Below are positions 50,694-59,020 of a stretch of DNA of 64,000 nt, in pieces. Under the pieces are notes generated by a model, which made no database searches, had not been told where the DNA came from, and saw nothing but the letters and a program-made list of their open reading frames with translations. The stretch lies in NCBI RefSeq assembly GCF_001311985.1, contig NZ_BBCJ01000016.1:53851-117850 (forward strand). Direction: 5' to 3'. A program made the translations under genes and the position numbers. Within the stretch, counting starts at the first letter, position 1. Each line of letters begins with the position of its first letter. The DNA comes from Geotalea toluenoxydans JCM 15764 (GTDB taxonomy: Bacteria; Desulfobacterota; Desulfuromonadia; Geobacterales; Geobacteraceae).

Positions 50694-51182
50694 ATGACAG
50701 AACAAAAGCAGACGGTCGTGGTTACCTGCCTTGTCAGGAATTCAGCGGCAGAAATTCTCCTGATCCGGCATTTTCGCCGAGGCTGGGAGCTTCCCCAGGG
50801 CAGGGTCGAGGCAGGGGAGGCCCTGACAGCAGCAGTTCACCGGGAGGTCCTGGAGGAAACCGGAACCCTGATCGAGCTGGGACCCCTGGCAGCGGTGTGG
50901 ACAAAAGTCTGCGCCCCACCGGCGACCATCTTCGGCTTTACCGGCATTTACCGCAGTGGAGAGCTTGTTCCCAGCGAGGAGACCCCGGAGGTCCGATGGT
51001 TTTCACCGAACGAGGCCCTTGACCTGGTGACCCATCAGGTCAATCGCGACCGACTGCAAACCTTGCTCTACCATTCCGGCGGAGTCATTCAGCGTGCCTA
51101 TCAGGCACGCCCCTTCACAATTCTGGAACCAACCGACTCGGATAAACTTGCACTTGCTAAAATACTCCCAGCGCACACTTGA
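50694..51182 (+). CDS. Nudix hydrolase
   Basis: A 162-residue intact protein with a full Nudix box, GRVEAGEALTAAVHREVLEE then TGTLIEL, at about residues 36-62, preceded by a strand-rich start (TVVVTCLVRNSAAEILLIRH) that fits the fold. Nudix enzymes hydrolyse nucleoside diphosphates linked to another moiety; the substrate cannot be read from the sequence. It is alone on its strand, convergent with the Gly-rich gene. Confidence 0.9.
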   Translation: MTEQKQTVVVTCLVRNSAAEILLIRHFRRGWELPQGRVEAGEALTAAVHREVLEETGTLIELGPLAAVWTKVCAPPATIFGFTGIYRSGELVPSEETPEVRWFSPNEALDLVTHQVNRDRLQTLLYHSGGVIQRAYQARPFTILEPTDSDKLALAKILPAHT

Positions 51183-51301
51183 CCAGGCTCCGATACCGGT
51201 TTCCAGAGGCGTGTCGACCAATAGGACAAAAGCGTCGCCTATCATCTGCTTTTCCCCTTGATTGACGACAGGGGCAGGGGATGGATAATTCTTTGGGAAG
51301 G

Positions 51302-51332
51302 AAAAGGGGCAGAGTTCTCAAAACGCTGCCCC
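51302..51332 (-). terminator. Terminator of the Gly-rich gene
   Basis: GGGGCAG pairs with CTGCCCC around a 13-nt loop, followed on the minus strand by TTTTCC. It lies just after the TAA of the Gly-rich gene. Confidence 0.7.
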
Positions 51333-51338
51333 TCCCTT

Positions 51339-52351
51339 TTATTGCCCGGAACCGTTGCCGGAACTCCCGGTTCCTGTACCGGTGCCAAAGGTGCCGCTGC
51401 CGGTTGTGCCACCTGTACCGGTGCCAAAAGTCCCACCTGTGCCGGTATCGCTGCCGAAAGTACCACCTGTTCCCGTTCCTGTATTTCCGCCGCTTCCGGT
51501 GCCGAAGGTACCGCCGGTGCCGGAGCCTGTGGTTCCGTCAGTACCTGTGCCAAAGGAACCGGTGCCGGTAGTACTGCCGGCGCCGAAACTTCCACCGGTA
51601 CCTGTGCCTGTTCCGAGGGTGCTACCTGTACCGGTGCCCGATGTTCTCCCTGTGTCGGTGTCTGTTCCTGAACTACCACCCGTTCCTGTCCCCATGCTTC
51701 CGCCGCTGCCGAAAGTACCGCTGGTACCGGTCCCTGTCATTCCGTCTGTCCCCGTTCCGAATGTGCCACCGGGGCCGGTAGTGCCGGTACCAGAAGTTCC
51801 ACCTGTACCGGTACCGAAGGTGCTGCCGGTCCCCGTGCCGGTCGTGCCGCCAGTACCGGTGCCGAAGGTACTGCCACCAGTGCCTGTTCCGAAGGTCCCG
51901 CCAGTACCGCTTCCTGTCGTGCTGCCGGTACCGGCGCCGAATGTTCCACTTGTACCGGTATCACCGAAGCTTCCGCTCGTACCTGTACCGCCGCCACTGC
52001 CGGTCCCCAAGCTTCCTCCCGTACCTGTTCCGGCGCCGAAGCCTCCTGTTCCGGTGCCGCCGGTCCCGAAACTGCCTCCTGAGCCAGTACCGGTAGATCC
52101 TCCTGTGCCTGAGCCGAAGCCTCCGGTGGAAAACCCCCCTGTGCCGCTTCCCATGCCGCCTATGCCTGTTCCGGCGCTGCCGGGCGAGCCTGAGCCGAAG
52201 CCGCCACTGCTGCCACTGCTGCTTCCAGCCTGTGCAAGCAGGACCTTACTGTCAGAGTTGCAGCTCACCGGCTGGCAGAATCTGCATACGCCAAAGCTGT
52301 CAACGAAACCAGGGCGGCTGCGGTCAATATCAAGCGCCTTACGGTCACCAT
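51339..52351 (-). CDS. Secreted Gly/Thr/Ser-rich repetitive protein, frameshifted
   Basis: About 337 residues. The start at 52351 follows a GGAGG site and begins [20 protein letters not shown], a clear signal peptide cleaved near AYA-DSAS. A missing C near 52268 hides it from the main frame. After about 20 residues the rest is over 260 residues of an almost pure Gly-Thr-Ser-Phe repeat with a 6-8 residue period, such as [17 protein letters not shown]. It has no domain, no CxxCH motif and no membrane anchor. A structural or adhesive surface role is possible. The opposite strand has an open Pro/Val-rich frame along the whole repeat, but without a signal peptide or a ribosome site. Confidence 0.75.
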
Positions 52352-52353
52352 AG

Positions 52354-52706
52354 TTTTACCTCCTTCAGTAGTAGTCGCCATCTCACATAAAGTTTAACCC
52401 GTCCATGATCTTATTCAAAGAATCTAATCTTGAAAAAATCCGCATACACAGACCCACAGGAAACTTTTGCTGCTTGACCGTTTACCATGATTGGGTACTC
52501 TTTAAAGATTAAAGACAATCAATTCGGCGGCGGTGGGATCATCTACGGTCTGGTGCTCCCGATGCCATATGGAGATTCGGGGTACCAAGCAGGCAACTTC
52601 AGCCCAGGCAGTATTTCCGGGACTTTCAGCGTCAGGTATTTTTTCTGATCAAGGAATTGAAGGGGCAGCGGGTGGCGCTGGCTGCCCCGGCCGATTCATG
52701 ACGGGT
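52354..52706. other. Intergenic region, nothing recognised
   Basis: About 350 bp between two minus-strand genes. It includes the promoter region of the Gly-rich gene (A/T-rich 52370-52520). No conserved open frame or repeat was seen. Confidence 0.4.
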
Positions 52707-53095
52707 TCAGGGGGTTTGCATCAGGCGGTAGATAATGGCGGCAATGAGAGTCAGAATGATCATGACGACGAAAACGTTGAGGAAGCTCTCCTGGTGAATC
52801 CGGTCGATGGGGCCTCCAGTCGGTGGCGGATGCGCCTTGCGATGGCTGGGAGTGGGCAGCGTTGCCGCTACCATCAGGGCGACGAGAACTCCGACAACGA
52901 TGAAAACGGTGAAGGACACACCCCACATTGCCGGTCCCACCGGTTGGATCCATAGCCCCCCGGCCCAGGTGGCGAGAAAGATGATGAAGAAAAGGCCGAT
53001 CAGGTCGGCATAGGCAAATTGCTTGAATCCTCTGCCAGGATGAGTGTGAGAATAAAGGCGATGATGAGCGCGAGACCGATTCCTGCGAAGAACAT
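52707..53095 (-). CDS. Four-helix membrane protein, unknown, frameshifted
   Basis: About 129 residues once a missing G near 53025 is restored. It starts at 53095 (AAGGAGG 5-7 bp upstream) with MFFAGIGLALIIAFILTLIL, then GFKQFAYADLIGLFFIIFLA, VSFTVFIVVGVLVALMVAAT, a Pro/His-rich loop (PTPSHRKAHPPPTGG) and a last helix (FVVMIILTLIAAIIYRLM). No family is recognised. It is divergent from the GH15 gene and shares its upstream region. Confidence 0.65.
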
Positions 53096-53306
53096 AAATA
53101 CCTCCTTCTGCCGGAAAAAAGGCTGCAAAAGTGCTCTCACTTTGATTTTAGCAGCGACGGGCGGCAAGTCAAGGCGATGCCTGGCGGTGCGGCCTGTGAG
53201 GGCTCCGGATGAATTACCCGGCCAGTCATGAACCGGGCGCAGCATTTGAAAGGTGTCGAGTCAGCGGTATAATTGGCCTTGTTACTCTTCTTCCGCCGAG
53301 GCGCCT

Positions 53307-55145
53307 ATGTCCTACCAGCCAATAGAAAACTACGGCATGATCGGCAACATGCGCACGGTCGCACTGGTTGGCATCAACGGCTCCATCGACTGGTACTGCC
53401 ATCCCCACTTCGATTCTCCCAGCATCTTCGGTGCACTGCTGGACGACAACTGCGGGGGGCGTTTCCGCATTTCCCCCGTTGCCGAAAGAGTGAAATATAA
53501 GCAATTTTACTGGCCCTCCACCAATATCCTTATTACCCGTTTTCTCATGACCGACGGCATCGCCGAGATCGAGGACTTCATGCCCGTTGGGCCGGCCCTT
53601 GATTCCCCATGGTACCACTACATCTATCGCCGGGTGCGCTGCGTCAGGGGGGCGATGCGCTTTTCGGTCCTCTGCTGTCCGGCTTTCGATTATGGGAGAA
53701 AGCCCCATCAGGTGGCCATTGAACCTAATGGAGCCATCTTCAGGGCGGATGATTCCAGCTTTGCCCTTTCGACAGAGGTGCCGCTCCGGGTGGATGAGAA
53801 GGGGGGCGTGGGCCGGCGAGTTTCAGTTGCAAGAGGGGGAATCGCGGGTTTTTCTCTTCAAGAACGTGGACGCGGTGCAGTGCCCCTGCCCGCCGCCGGA
53901 GCAGGAGGCTGAGGAACTTTTCCAGAGTACGGTGAAATACTGGCAGAAATGGCTTTCCTCCTGCACCTACCATGGCCGCTGGCGGGAACAGGTGCAGCGG
54001 TCGGCCCTGGCGCTGAAACTGTTGACCTTTGAGCCGACCGGGGCCATCATCGCTGCCCCCACCACCAGTCTGCCCGAGGTGATAGGAGGAAGCCGCAACT
54101 GGGATTACCGCTATACCTGGCTCAGGGATGCCGCCTTTACCGTCTATGGCTTTCTGCGCATCGGCTTCGTCGCCGAGGCAGCAGCATTCGTCGACTGGCT
54201 GGAGAGTTGCGCCGCCCAGCATTTCGTGCCGGGACAATCACTGCCGGTAGTCCTGACCGTTGGTGGCGACTGCCTGCCACCAGAGCAGACCCTGGACCAC
54301 TGGGAGGGCTACCGGCAGTCGGGTCCGGTCAGGATCGGCAATGCGGCAGTTTCCCAGTTTCAGAGCGACATCCACGGCGAAGTGATGGATGCCCTGTACC
54401 TGTACAACAAGTATGTCAGTCCCATCTCCTACGATGTCTGGGTGAAGATCCGCGAGCGGCTCAACTGGATCTGCGACAACTGGCGCCGGCCCGATGAAGG
54501 GATCTGGGAGATGCGCAACAGGCGGGAACACTTCATCTATTCCAAGGTCATGAACTGGGTCGCCTTGATCGGGGCCTACGACTGGCGGAAAAGCGGTCAT
54601 TCCCCGCCCAGCGTAAAAAGTGGCTGGAGGAACGGGACCGCATTTACGAAGAGGTGATGAGCCAGGGGTGGAATGTGAAGCGACGGGCTTTTACCCAGTT
54701 TTACGGCAGCGACGATCTGGATGCCTCGCTGTTGATCATGCCGCTGGTGTTTTTTCTGGCTCCCACCGATCCCCGCATGCTGGGCACCATTGAAGCTATA
54801 CTGGAGTATCCTAAGCATGGCGGCCTTGCCAGCGACAGCCTGGTCTACCGCTATCCCCCGGAGAGCCGCATTGACGGTTTTCCGGGGGAAGAGGGGACCT
54901 TCAACATGTGCTCATTCTGGCTGGTGGAGGCTCTGACCCGGGCCGGACGGGCCCATCCGGACAAACTGAATCAGGCGAGACTTTTGTTCGAGCGCATGCT
55001 CGGCTATGCCAACCATCTGGGCCTTTATGGGGAGCAGACCGGCTCCCAGGGGGAGGCCCTCGGCAATTTTCCCCAGGCCTTCACCCATCTTGCCTTGATC
55101 AGTGCGGCCTTTAACCTGGATCGCACCTTGAGCAGCAGATTCTGA
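53307..55145 (+). CDS. GH15-family glucoamylase/trehalase-like glycosidase, two frameshifts
   Basis: About 613 residues. The N-terminal beta sandwich starts [20 protein letters not shown], with [20 protein letters not shown]. The (alpha/alpha)6 catalytic domain shows [54 protein letters not shown] and [19 protein letters not shown], the last region supplying the general base. Breaks near 53806 and 54566 (one G each) restore normal sequence ([17 protein letters not shown]). These proteins split alpha-glucosides, often trehalose or dextrins. No signal peptide is visible, so the enzyme is probably cytoplasmic. It precedes the GNAT/M20 genes. Confidence 0.88.
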
Positions 55146-55225
55146 GATGATGAAAGCCTGTTTCCTTTTTACAACCACTTGAATTTTCCCATTTTATGGA
55201 GTACTGCTAAACTGGCGAGGTAGAT

Positions 55226-55734
55226 ATGCAGAGACGTCTGCAGCAGAGGAACCGCTCCGCATCCGCGACATGAACATCGATGATTTCCCCGAGGTTTTCC
55301 ACATCGGCGAGGAGGTTTTTACCGCCGAGTATTCCCAAAGCCTCTACCGCACCTGGGACGAGTACGAAATCACCACCCTCTTCAATTCCGACTCGGAACT
55401 CTGCCTGGTTGCCGAGGTGGGTGACAGGATTTGCGGTTTTGCCCTGGGGACCACGGTAAAGAAGCATCACTCTCCGTGGAAATACGGCTACCTGGTCTGG
55501 CTCGGGGTGAGCAGGAACATCCAGAAAGGAAGGGTCGGCACCAGCCTCTTTGCCGAAATGAAGCGGCGGATGAAGGACCAGGGGGTGCGCATGCTCCTTA
55601 TCGATACTTCGGCCGACAACCTGCCGGCAATCCGTTTCTTCGAGAAGCACGGCTTTTCCGATATACAGGAGCATGTCTACATGTCCCTCAACCTGACCCG
55701 CAAGGCGAAAAGGAAGCCGGGAAAAAAAACATGA
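55226..55734 (+). CDS. GNAT-family N-acetyltransferase
   Basis: About 170 residues. The acetyl-CoA site VSRNIQKGRVGTSLFAEMKR (Q/R-x-x-G-x-G/A) and DTSADNLPAIRFFEKHGF are the two GNAT hallmarks, as in RimI-type enzymes. An ATG at 55226, preceded by a weak GCGAGG site, appears to be the start if one G is missing nearby (ATG GCA GAG). Otherwise the first ATG is 55270. It ends with a Lys-rich tail and overlaps the M20 peptidase start by 4 bp (ATGA), so the two are coupled. The substrate is unknown. Confidence 0.82.
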
Positions 55735-56859
55735 CCGACCGCACTCAGCGAGTATGGCAGGCTATCGACCCGGGGCGGCTGCGCCGGACCTTCATCGAGA
55801 TGGTGAATATCTATTCCCCGTCCGGCAAGGAAGAAGACATCCAGCTTTATCTGGAAGGCTTTTCTCCACGGCCGGTTTTGCCGTCCGCCGCCAGGAGGTT
55901 GACGAGGATCGTTACAACCTCTGTCTCACCATGGGAACCGGTGAACCTCAACTCTACCTGGTGGCCCATGTGGATACGGTGCCGGCCTGGGATCTGGAGG
56001 ACTTTGGCGCCAGAGAAGAGGGTAGGATAATTTACGGCCTGGGGAGCGCCGACATGAAGGGGGGCTGCGCCGCCATGATCGAGGCATGGTTGGCTATGGC
56101 CAGTGCCCTGAAACCTGAGGAGCGTCCGCCCGTCGGGCTGCTCCTGACGGTGGGCGAGGAGGAGAATGGAGACGGCAGCGCCGCTTTTCTGGAAAACTAC
56201 CATCCACCATGGGCAGTGATCGGCGAGCCGACAGGCCTTATCGCCTGCTTTGCCCATTACGGGTATATGGAGGCGGGCTTTGTCACCCGTGGCGTGCGCA
56301 GCCATTCCTCTCTGCCGGAGCTGGGGCACAATGCGTGGAATCCATGCTGCGCGTTCTGATGCACCTGGGAAGAGATCCCCTTTTTGACCGCGCCCAATCG
56401 GATATCGTATATTCAATTCGAGAAATGAGCTCCTCACGTGCCGGCTTTGTCGTGCCGGACCGTTGCGAGACCTGGATCGACCTGCACCTACCGCCTGCCC
56501 AGAACCCGGTGGTGGTTCAGGAGGCGATCCGTCGCATTGCCGCAGGCGCCGAGCTGGCAATTCCAGGGCTTGACCTGGATGTTACCTTTGATTTTGCCTC
56601 GGCCGGTTATGCCCTGGACATGAACAGCCACCTGGCGAAAACACTGGAGAACATCTACCCGGAGCTCGGCTTGAAATTGCGCCTGGATGCTTTTCGCTCC
56701 CATTCCGACGGCAACCTCTTTTTTGCCGCAGGCGCCAAACCGCTCATCCTCGGCCCCGGCGCCCTGGAGACCGCCCACACCTCGGACGAACAGGTGATAT
56801 TCGATGAAGTTGCAGCCGCCGCCAGGATCTATGCCGCTCTCTGTATCGGCGCCGGTTGA
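55731..56859 (+). CDS. M20-family metallopeptidase (ArgE/DapE-like), two frameshifts
   Basis: About 376 residues. Zinc-ligand motifs: HVDTVPAWD, GSADMKGGCAAMIEA, the catalytic Glu in VGEEENGDGS, EPTG, and a C-terminal HTSDEQ. It starts at 55731, where MTDRTQRVWQAIDPGRLRRT begins. The frame changes near 55860 and near 56335. A central lid domain (RGVRSHSSLPELGHNA) fits the family. M20 enzymes hydrolyse N-acyl amino acids or dipeptides; no amino-acid biosynthesis genes are adjacent. It is coupled to the GNAT gene and followed by the selenoprotein gene 35 bp later. Confidence 0.85.
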
Positions 56860-56894
56860 TCCGACCGGACATTACCAACAGGAAAGGGGGTTCC

Positions 56895-57145
56895 ATGAAC
56901 ATCAGAAAGAAGATTCTTGACTATGAGTTCGAAGAGGTGCTGGATGTGAAGACCCGCGAGCTGATTCGCATCGGCTGTGCGGTGGCGGTGGGGTGTCGGA
57001 CTTGATTGAAGAAACACTTCGCGGTCGCGAAGGAAGCAGGAGCAACGCGGGCTGAACTGAAAGAAGCCATTGCCTATGGCATCATCGCCCCCTCCGGGCG
57101 GGCGAAGAATTTTGCATGTCCATGGCGGAGGAACTGGAGCTGTAA
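56895..57145 (+). CDS. AhpD-like (carboxymuconolactone decarboxylase family) selenoprotein, CxxU, frameshifted near the end
   Basis: About 83 residues. From a ribosome site (GGAAAGGGGG) at 56881-56890 the ATG at 56895 gives MNIRKKILDYEFEEVLDVKT, then GCAVAVGCRT, then an in-frame TGA as codon 37, then LKKHFAVAKEAGATRAELKE. The position of TGA corresponds to the second residue of the AhpD redox CxxC, so CRTU is a CxxU motif. No indel is needed across it. A hairpin with a GGTC loop sits 11 nt downstream (separate entry). A later missing A near 57115 restores FAMSMAEELEL and a TAA at 57143. AhpD-like selenoproteins are a described family. The MATE gene starts on the next base. Confidence 0.75.
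57003..57032 (+). promoter_or_regulatory. Bacterial SECIS-like hairpin after the UGA
   Basis: The UGA is at 57003-57005. A perfect 6-bp stem CTTCGC / GCGAAG (57017-57022 with 57027-57032) closes a GGTC loop, as in the loop of the E. coli fdhF SECIS where GGU is needed for SelB binding. The loop lies 18-21 nt after the UGA, inside the usual bacterial range. Combined with the AhpD-like frame, this supports selenocysteine insertion. Confidence 0.7.
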
Positions 57146-58509
57146 TTGTCGCCGAATTTTGCCGTTTTTACCGAGCAGCTGTTCAAGAAGAGACCGACCA
57201 AACGGGTATCCATCCGCCGCAACGTCCTGAACCTTTCCCTGCCGGTGCTTCTTTCCTCCCTCTTCCAGCGTTTGGTCTCCATTGTGGATATCTTCATAGT
57301 CGGCGGGCTGGGGGCTGCCGCCATTGCCGCAACGGGGCTCGGCCAGCTGCTGATCTTCGTTGTCATGACCGTATTCTGGGGGCTCGCCACCGGCGCCACC
57401 GTGGTAATCGCCCATTTGTGGGGGGGAGGCCGCCGTGCCGAGGCCAGGCGGGCTGCCTTTGCCGCCTGCCTCGCCTGTGCCGGCATGGCGATCGTCGCCT
57501 CGTTCCTCGGCTGGTATTTCGGCGAAGAACTGGCCAGATTCCTCGGGGCCAAGGAAGATGTCCTGAACTTTGCCGCCGGTTACGTGAAGCTGGTCTTTCT
57601 CTACTTCGCCTTCACCGCCGGGCTGAATATCCTTTCCGCTATCATGCACGGCGCCGGCAACACCAGGACCCCCATGGAGGGTATCATCCTCGTCAACATC
57701 CTCCATGTCCTCATTGCCTATCCGCTGGTTTATGGTAAATTCGGCTTTCCGCAGCTGGGAGTAACCGGCGCTGCTTACGCCATCAATATCTCTGAGCTGT
57801 GTGGTTTTCTCTACCTCCTGGTCCAGGCCTTGCGCAAGAACTACATCAAGATCGGCAAGCCGGATCTTCCCCTGTTCCGCAGGGTCTGGCAGGTGGGCTA
57901 CCCGGTGGCGCTGGAGAGGATTGCCCAGCAGTCCGGACAGCTCTTCTATTCCAAGTTCATCATCAGTTACGGCACCGCCGCCTATGCTGCCCACCAGATC
58001 GGCCTTTCCATCGAATCGCTCTCCTTCATGCCGGGGGCGGGGATGGGCATCGCCGCATCGACACTGATGGGGCAGGCACTGCGCCCGCAAGATCAGCAGG
58101 GCACGGATCAGCCATAATGAAGCCTTGCGCCTGGCCATTATTGTCATGGCTTCATGGCTCCCTGTTCTTTTTCATGCCCCATCTGCTCATCGGCCTCTTT
58201 ACCAATGACCCGGAGGTAATCGAGAAGGGCTGTGTCTTTCTCCGGCTGGTAGCCTTCGCCCAGGTGCCGCTCGCCATTTCTTTCGTCTACGCCGGAAGCC
58301 TGCGCGGTACCGGCGATACCCACTATGTCTTCCTCGTCACTCTCATTGCCATGTGGGGGATCAGGGTCCTCTTATCGTACATAGCCGCCGTTCCGCTCCA
58401 CCTTTCCCTTTATATGGTCTGGGGGGTCTTTCTCCTGGACTGGCTGTTCCGCGCAACCGCCTTTGCCTGGCGCTATAAGCAGCGCGACCTGCACCAGATC
58501 GTACTTTGA
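57146..58509 (+). CDS. MATE-family efflux transporter, frameshifted
   Basis: About 455 residues with some twelve membrane helices in two related halves. The first half begins with VLNLSLPVLLSSLFQRLVSI and VDIFIVGGLGAAAIAATGLG; conserved Pro and Gly-rich helices continue. The start is a TTG at 57146, directly after the selenoprotein stop. A break near 58105 needs two bases to restore the frame (GQALGARKIS), unlike the single-base losses elsewhere. MATE proteins exchange cations for drugs or metabolites. It is probably co-transcribed with the selenoprotein. Confidence 0.88.
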
Positions 58510-58703
58510 TGGTCCACCGAAAATAGAACTATTCCATACCGAGTGATTTACAAAGAATTCTTGATGGGGAAAAAGCGGGGAAGGACGCCGTCGGCAATGT
58601 GCTGAATTCACGCTGTGGTTCTTGAACGCTACGGGCACTAGGAACCCACTGCGGTAGCTGTCCTTTGGGCGTACCAACTTAATTTTGCAAAGGAATACTT
58701 CGC

Positions 58704-58732
58704 TTGACGAAGCATGTTGATAGGAGTATGTA
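58704..58732 (+). promoter_or_regulatory. Putative sigma70 promoter upstream of cas9
   Basis: TTGACG (58704-58709) and TATGTA (58727-58732) are separated by 17 bp on the plus strand. The -35 matches five of six consensus bases; the -10 is weak. It would give a cas9 transcript with a leader of about 280 nt. The whole gap 58510-58852 has no gene. Confidence 0.4.
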
Positions 58733-58756
58733 ATTAAAGTTATTCAATTTTACGTG

Positions 58757-58805
58757 AGAGGGACTGATGAATGCGGACTGATGGCTGATAGAGTCCCTTT
58801 TTCAA
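58757..58805 (+). terminator. Hairpin with T run in the cas9 leader
   Basis: AGGGACT (58759-58765) pairs with AGTCCCT (58792-58798), extended by A-T and G-T pairs, around a 26-nt loop, and is followed by five T's on the plus strand. If the upstream promoter is used, this would act as an attenuator or terminator before cas9; otherwise it may end read-through from MATE. Confidence 0.5.
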
Positions 58806-58852
58806 AATGATAGGCTGCTCTGCGGGAGACCTTAATCTGTTTTAGCGAAAGG

Positions 58853-58977
58853 AAAAATAAAACGCCCCGCTTTGCAACGAGGCGTTTTGGACGGGCGCTC
58901 TCAGGGAGCGTAGCCGGCGCAACGGAAGTTCCGTTCTTATTGTTGTAAAAAGGAACAACCGTTTCCTAAGTACACTG
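58853..58977 (-). ncRNA. tracrRNA of the type II-C locus
   Basis: Read on the minus strand, it begins with an anti-repeat (58939-58976). The first 20 nt, AGTGTACTTAGGAAACGGTT, are fully complementary to the 3' 20 nt of the CRISPR repeat (crRNA sense); after an internal bulge, ACAACAAT pairs again with the repeat's first 8 nt. A short nexus hairpin follows, AACGG-aactt-CCGTT (58921-58935), then CGCTC-cctga-GAGCG. Last comes a Rho-independent terminator (58858-58888), AAAACGCCTC / GGGGCGTTTT with a T-rich tail. The order anti-repeat, nexus, hairpin, terminator matches type II-C tracrRNAs such as Neisseria's. Length about 125 nt. Confidence 0.9.
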
Positions 58978-58982
58978 AGGAT

Positions 58983-59011
58983 TATTTAACCTTGTAATGA
59001 CATTTTGTCAA
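58983..59011 (-). promoter_or_regulatory. tracrRNA promoter, overlapping the cas9 ribosome-binding site
   Basis: On the minus strand a perfect -35 TTGACA (59006-59011) and a -10 TAAATA (58983-58988) are 17 bp apart. Transcription should start about 7 bp on, that is at the first base of the anti-repeat. The first base of the -35 is the first base of the cas9 AGGAGG site (59011-59016). Confidence 0.8.
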
Positions 59012-59020
59012 GGAGGAATT

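Noticed and set aside
51355..52353. Plus-strand 332-residue Pro/Val-rich ORF
   Set aside because: It is the antisense of the Gly-rich repeat. The minus strand has a ribosome site, a signal peptide and a terminator; this frame has none.
56895..57010. TGA in the AhpD-like gene as an ordinary truncation by a sequencing error
   Set aside because: The errors seen here are deletions, not substitutions, the frame is unbroken around the TGA, and a SECIS-like hairpin follows at the correct distance.
58372..58677. Minus-strand 101-residue ORF between MATE and cas9
   Set aside because: It mostly overlaps the MATE gene antisense, has no ribosome site and no family.
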